This document shows positions 60,761 through 64,000 of a stretch of DNA of 64,000 nt, one piece after another (the first letter of the stretch is position 1; every line of letters starts with the position of its first letter). The translations under genes were made by a program, and so were the position numbers. The stretch covers positions 51,016 to 115,015 of the forward strand of contig NZ_JXYP01000009.1 of the NCBI RefSeq assembly GCF_000964005.1, given 5' to 3'. The notes beneath the pieces were generated by a model that made no database searches, was not told where the DNA came from, and saw only the letters and a program-made list of their open reading frames with translations. Source of the stretch: Williamsia herbipolensis (lineage in GTDB: Bacteria; Actinomycetota; Actinomycetes; Mycobacteriales; Mycobacteriaceae).

Positions 60761-61660
60761 ATGAGTCCCCGAACCACCCCCCGCACGCGCCAGGCGCGCG
60801 CGGTCGTCACCGGCGCGGGCAGCGGCATCGGCCGCGCCTTCGCCCTCGAACTCGCCCGCCGCGGCGGCCAGGTCGTCTGCTCCGACATCGATCACGACCG
60901 CATCGCCGAGACCGTCGAGATGATCGAGCGCGCGGGGTCGGGAACGGCGCACGCGGTGTTCTGCGACGTCTCGCGCACCGACGACATCGACGCCCTCGCC
61001 GAGCGCGCCGAGGAACTGCTCGGCGGACCTACCTCGCTGATGATCAACAACGCCGGTGTCGGCATCGGCGGCAAGCCGGTGGGGGAGATCGGTCTCGAGG
61101 ACTGGCAGTGGGCGCTGGGGATCAACCTCTGGGGCATGGTCTACGGCTCGGAGAAGTTCGTCCCGCAGCTGCGACGCGCGGGTCGCGGCGGGCTGATCAA
61201 CGTCGCCTCGACCGCGGCGTTCTCCGCCGCCCCCGGTATGGCCGCCTACAACGTCGGCAAGGCCGGGGTGCTGGCCCTGTCGGAGACCATCGCCGCCGAA
61301 CTCGGCGGGACAGGCCTCGCGGTCACCGTGCTGTGCCCGACGTTCGTGAAGACCAACGTCGCCGTCGACGGCCGCATCACCGCCGAGGCTAGCCGCCTCG
61401 CCGGCACCCTCATGCGCTGGACCGGCTTGTCGCCCGAGCGGGTCGCCCGCGGCACCCTCGACGCCCACGACCGCGGGCAGCTCTACGTCGTCCCGCAGCT
61501 CGACGCCAAGGCCATCTGGGCCGCCAAACGTCATCTGCCCCGGACCTACACCGCCGGTGCGGGCCTGCTGAACCGTCTGCTGCCGGCGGTCGCCCCCACC
61601 ACGGCGCCCACCGCGCTCGCGACACAACCGACATCCACGACCACCGCCCCAGGAGTGTGA
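60761..61660 (+). CDS. short-chain dehydrogenase/reductase, SadH-like
   Basis: 299 residues from ATG 60761, with GACGGAG upstream. Seen: G-A-G-S-G-I-G-R-A-F (NAD(P) motif), N-N-A-G-V, the catalytic Y-N-V-G-K with upstream Ser in V-A-S-T, and a C-terminal extension rich in Thr/Ala/Pro. Known: SDRs interconvert alcohols and ketones. It starts one base after the LipR-like stop and ends 5 bp before the monooxygenase start, so the three are one operon. Confidence 0.9.
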   Translation: MSPRTTPRTRQARAVVTGAGSGIGRAFALELARRGGQVVCSDIDHDRIAETVEMIERAGSGTAHAVFCDVSRTDDIDALAERAEELLGGPTSLMINNAGVGIGGKPVGEIGLEDWQWALGINLWGMVYGSEKFVPQLRRAGRGGLINVASTAAFSAAPGMAAYNVGKAGVLALSETIAAELGGTGLAVTVLCPTFVKTNVAVDGRITAEASRLAGTLMRWTGLSPERVARGTLDAHDRGQLYVVPQLDAKAIWAAKRHLPRTYTAGAGLLNRLLPAVAPTTAPTALATQPTSTTTAPGV

Positions 61661-61665
61661 CCCGC

Positions 61666-63204
61666 ATGGCCGACGATTCGACCACCAACCCCCGCGATCT
61701 CGTGGACTCACCCGTCTACGAGACGGTCATCATCGGTGCGGGGTTCGCCGGCATCGGTACGGCGATCCGGCTGCAGCAGGCCGGCGTCGAGGACTTCGTG
61801 CTCATCGAGCGCGACACCCGACCGGGCGGCACCTGGCGCGACAACACCTACCCCGGTGCGGCGTGCGACATCCCCTCGCGCCTCTACTCGTTCTCGTTCG
61901 CGCCCAATCCCGATTGGTCACACACCTATTCGGGCAGCGAGGAGATCCTGCGCTACATCGACCGCATGGTCGCCGACCACGATCTCGACCGCCGTATCCG
62001 CTACCGGTCCACCGTGACCGGCGTCGTGTTCGACGAGCCCAACGGTGTGTGGGAGGTGGCCATCGCCGGTGCCGATCCGGTCTTCGCGCGCACGGTCGTC
62101 GTCGCGTCGGGTCCGCTGTCGACACCGGGGTACCCCGACATCCGCGGCATCGAGGAGTTCGCGGGCACGCGCATGCACAGCGCCGACTGGGACCACGACT
62201 ACGACTTCACGGGCAAGAAGGTCGGTGTGATCGGTACCGGCGCCAGCGCGGTGCAGATCATCCCCGAACTGGTCGACCGCGCCGCGCAGGTCTCGGTGTT
62301 CCAGCGGACCCCCGGTTGGGTGCTGCCGCGCCTCAACCCGGCGGTGAGCTCACGAACCCGCAAGGCCTACAAGCGGATCCCCCTCCTGCAGTCGGCCGCG
62401 CGCACCGCCTGGTACTGGGGGCACGAGTCGGTCGCGCTGGGTGTCGTGTGGAACTCGCCGCTCACCCGGGTCGTCGAGGCGGTCTCGAAGGCGAACATGC
62501 GTGCGCAGGTGAGCGATCCGTGGATGCGACGCCAGCTCACCCCCGACTTCCGCGCCGGGTGCAAGCGCCTGTTGATGACGAGCAAGTACTACCCCGCGCT
62601 GCAGAAGGACAACTGCCGCCTCATCACCTGGCCCATCGCCCGCATCAGCGAGCGCGGTGTGCGCACGGTGGAGGGTGTGGAGCACCAGTTCGACTGCCTG
62701 GTGTTCGCGACCGGCTTCGAGGTGTCCAAGCAGGGCTCACCGATCCCCATCACGGGTCGCGAGGGACGGGTGCTCGGCGACGAGTTCGCGCGCGGCGCCT
62801 ACGCCTACCGGAGCTTCGCGGTCTCGGGATACCCGAACCTCTACTTCACCTTCGGCCCCAACTCCGGCCCCGGGCACAGCTCGGCCCTGGTCTACATGGA
62901 GGCCCAGATCGACGCGATCACGATGGCCGTCACCACCGTGCTGCGGCGAGGACTCGCGGTGCTCGACGTACGGCGCGACGCCCAGGATCGGCACAACGCC
63001 GACATCCAGCGTCGCCTGACGAAGACCACCTGGAACTCCGGATGCAGCAGTTGGTATCTCACCGCCGACGGCTTCAACGCGACGATGTACCCGGGTTTCG
63101 CCACCCAGTACGTCGCACAGATGCGCGGGGTCGACCTGACCCGGGACTTCACGGCGGTCGCCCTCGACGACCGCGCATCACACGCCCGGGTGTCCCGCGT
63201 CTGA
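61666..63204 (+). CDS. Baeyer-Villiger-type flavin monooxygenase, MymA-like
   Basis: 512 residues from ATG 61666. Seen: FAD motif I-G-A-G-F-A-G-I-G, the Baeyer-Villiger fingerprint F-A-G-T-R-M-H-S-A-D-W-D, the NADPH motif V-I-G-T-G-A-S-A-V-Q, and F-A-T-G-F-E-V near the C-terminal FAD site. Known: such enzymes insert oxygen next to a ketone, giving an ester. Combined with the SDR (alcohol to ketone) and the esterase, the operon could cleave an alcohol-derived ketone through an ester; that pathway is an inference. Confidence 0.9.
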   Translation: MADDSTTNPRDLVDSPVYETVIIGAGFAGIGTAIRLQQAGVEDFVLIERDTRPGGTWRDNTYPGAACDIPSRLYSFSFAPNPDWSHTYSGSEEILRYIDRMVADHDLDRRIRYRSTVTGVVFDEPNGVWEVAIAGADPVFARTVVVASGPLSTPGYPDIRGIEEFAGTRMHSADWDHDYDFTGKKVGVIGTGASAVQIIPELVDRAAQVSVFQRTPGWVLPRLNPAVSSRTRKAYKRIPLLQSAARTAWYWGHESVALGVVWNSPLTRVVEAVSKANMRAQVSDPWMRRQLTPDFRAGCKRLLMTSKYYPALQKDNCRLITWPIARISERGVRTVEGVEHQFDCLVFATGFEVSKQGSPIPITGREGRVLGDEFARGAYAYRSFAVSGYPNLYFTFGPNSGPGHSSALVYMEAQIDAITMAVTTVLRRGLAVLDVRRDAQDRHNADIQRRLTKTTWNSGCSSWYLTADGFNATMYPGFATQYVAQMRGVDLTRDFTAVALDDRASHARVSRV

Positions 63205-63265
63205 GTGATAATCTCGAACGCGATCGGCGCCGTGGGGATGGCGACGGTCGTGTCTCGGGGGGAAG

Positions 63266-64000
63266 ATGTCCACTGCGCAACGCGCGCCGCATTCCGGTGC
63301 GGTCATGCTCGACGAGTCGCTGCTGCACGAGGTGCAGCGGACGCTCGCCGCCTCGGGCATCACCGACTGCGCCGCATTCGTGCTGGTCGAACTCAACGAG
63401 GGTGGCCTGCGGACCGCCGTCGTCGACAGCTCGACCGGCGCGAGCCTCGTCGAGCGCGGTGACGGCAAACTCTGTCCCCGCATGCTCGATCTGTCGATGG
63501 CCGACCACCTGGTGCGGTCAGGTCGTGTCGAGCGTCCGGCGTCGTTCGAATGGGCAACCGAGCTGATCGACCTGATGCCCGACATCCGCGCACGGCTCGC
63601 GGTCACCGACGGCGCGTTCGCGATGGGCGCGCGCCACGTCGCGATGTTCCGCGTGTCGCGACGCGACTACTACGCAGGACTGCAGCCGCACCTGCTGGCG
63701 GCCCAGAGTCTGTGGCAGGCAGTGGCTCTCAACTCCGCACCGCCGGTCGGTGCCCTGGTCTTCATGCCCGAGCACGAGCAGTGGCCGGGGTTGTTCCCGA
63801 CGCTGTCGCACCTCGCCCCGATACCGGCCGTCGCATTGCGGGACCCCGGACCCGCGGCCGAGGTCCCCGCCATCGGTGCCCGGCGCCGCAGGGACGACGA
63901 ATCGCCGGACGCCCCTGTCCCCGCCGCGCCCTCCCTCGACACCTCTGTCCCCGCGGCGCCTCCCCTCGACACCTCTGTCCCCGCGGCGCCTCCCCTCGAC
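63266..64000 (+). CDS. protein of unknown function, 3' end outside the window
   Basis: 245 codons from ATG 63266 (GGGGGGAAG upstream; GATAAT lies at 63207-63212) to the window edge without stop. Seen: a globular N-terminal 200 residues with V-M-L-D-E-S-L-L-H-E-V-Q, V-L-V-E-L-N-E-G-G and a Trp/Pro-containing C-terminal part, then a Pro/Ala linker with tandem decapeptides. I do not recognise the family. The N-terminal domain might bind nucleotide or an Hsp70-like partner, but nothing proves it. Confidence 0.6.
   Translation, partial: MSTAQRAPHSGAVMLDESLLHEVQRTLAASGITDCAAFVLVELNEGGLRTAVVDSSTGASLVERGDGKLCPRMLDLSMADHLVRSGRVERPASFEWATELIDLMPDIRARLAVTDGAFAMGARHVAMFRVSRRDYYAGLQPHLLAAQSLWQAVALNSAPPVGALVFMPEHEQWPGLFPTLSHLAPIPAVALRDPGPAAEVPAIGARRRRDDESPDAPVPAAPSLDTSVPAAPPLDTSVPAAPPLD
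63911..64000 (+). repeat. 30-bp tandem repeat, three copies to the window edge
   Basis: Copies at 63941-63970 and 63971-64000 are identical; 63911-63940 is degenerate. Each codes for T-S-V-P-A-A-P-P-L-D. The array may continue past the edge, so copy number is a minimum. Confidence 0.9.

Overview
The window is about 64 kb of very GC-rich DNA (third codon positions are almost all G or C), with GTG starts, ATGA or GTGA stop/start overlaps and several apparently leaderless promoters. Gene content points to a mycolic-acid actinobacterium of the order Mycobacteriales, most likely Gordonia or a close relative. The indicators are a FadE5-type acyl-CoA dehydrogenase, a WS/DGAT wax ester/triacylglycerol synthase, a PE-PPE-domain hydrolase without PE or PPE, a LIP-family secreted lipase, a DUF222/HNH (13E12-type) protein, a bifunctional-type dCTP deaminase and a partial mymA-like operon. 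The genus is an inference from family content. It looks chromosomal: one tRNA, and no integrase, transposase, phage or plasmid gene was seen.

Layout. 1-3.2 kb: a cut-off hydrolase, an MDR oxidoreductase, a LysR regulator and a TetR remnant. 3.2-13.5 kb: fadE5 with a duplicated 3' end, endonuclease IV, WS/DGAT, a GMC oxidoreductase/hydrolase pair, a PAP2 protein, a DUF6153-like/DUF305 pair and a DMT-like membrane protein. 13.6-20.4 kb: an orphan ATP-grasp enzyme, a translationally coupled TPR/MFS/thioesterase/hydrolase operon, a YibE/F protein and two small genes (PPOX and a TUDOR-like DUF2945 protein). 20.5-29.5 kb: a DctA-type carrier divergent from its CitA/CitB-like two-component system, an aldo/keto reductase, pyruvate carboxylase and an HdeD-like protein.

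29.5-40.5 kb is a purine-catabolism locus: xanthine dehydrogenase (two subunits), 8-oxoguanine deaminase, guanine deaminase, uricase, hydroxyisourate hydrolase, OHCU decarboxylase, a purine permease fused to a second OHCU-decarboxylase-like domain, and a MocA-like nucleotidyltransferase. Together they would take guanine, 8-oxoguanine and xanthine to allantoin and supply the Mo-cofactor modification. Degenerate 21-bp tandem repeats flank the HdeD gene and also lie inside this locus.

40.5-51.9 kb begins with a 650-bp comparatively AT-rich non-coding stretch and then carries several exported proteins. Four of them end in long Ser/Thr/Ala/Pro-rich tails: a GH39-like glycosidase, a PE-PPE-domain hydrolase and two of unknown family. 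A secreted lipase, an MFS/GlxA divergon and a SRPBCC protein sit among them. 52-64 kb: tRNA-Gly(CCC), a secreted carboxylesterase, a PHP protein, the DUF222/HNH protein, dcd, a UDP-glucose dehydrogenase, a MerR regulator divergent from a LipR-like/SDR/Baeyer-Villiger monooxygenase operon, and a gene of unknown function that runs off the end in 10-residue repeats.
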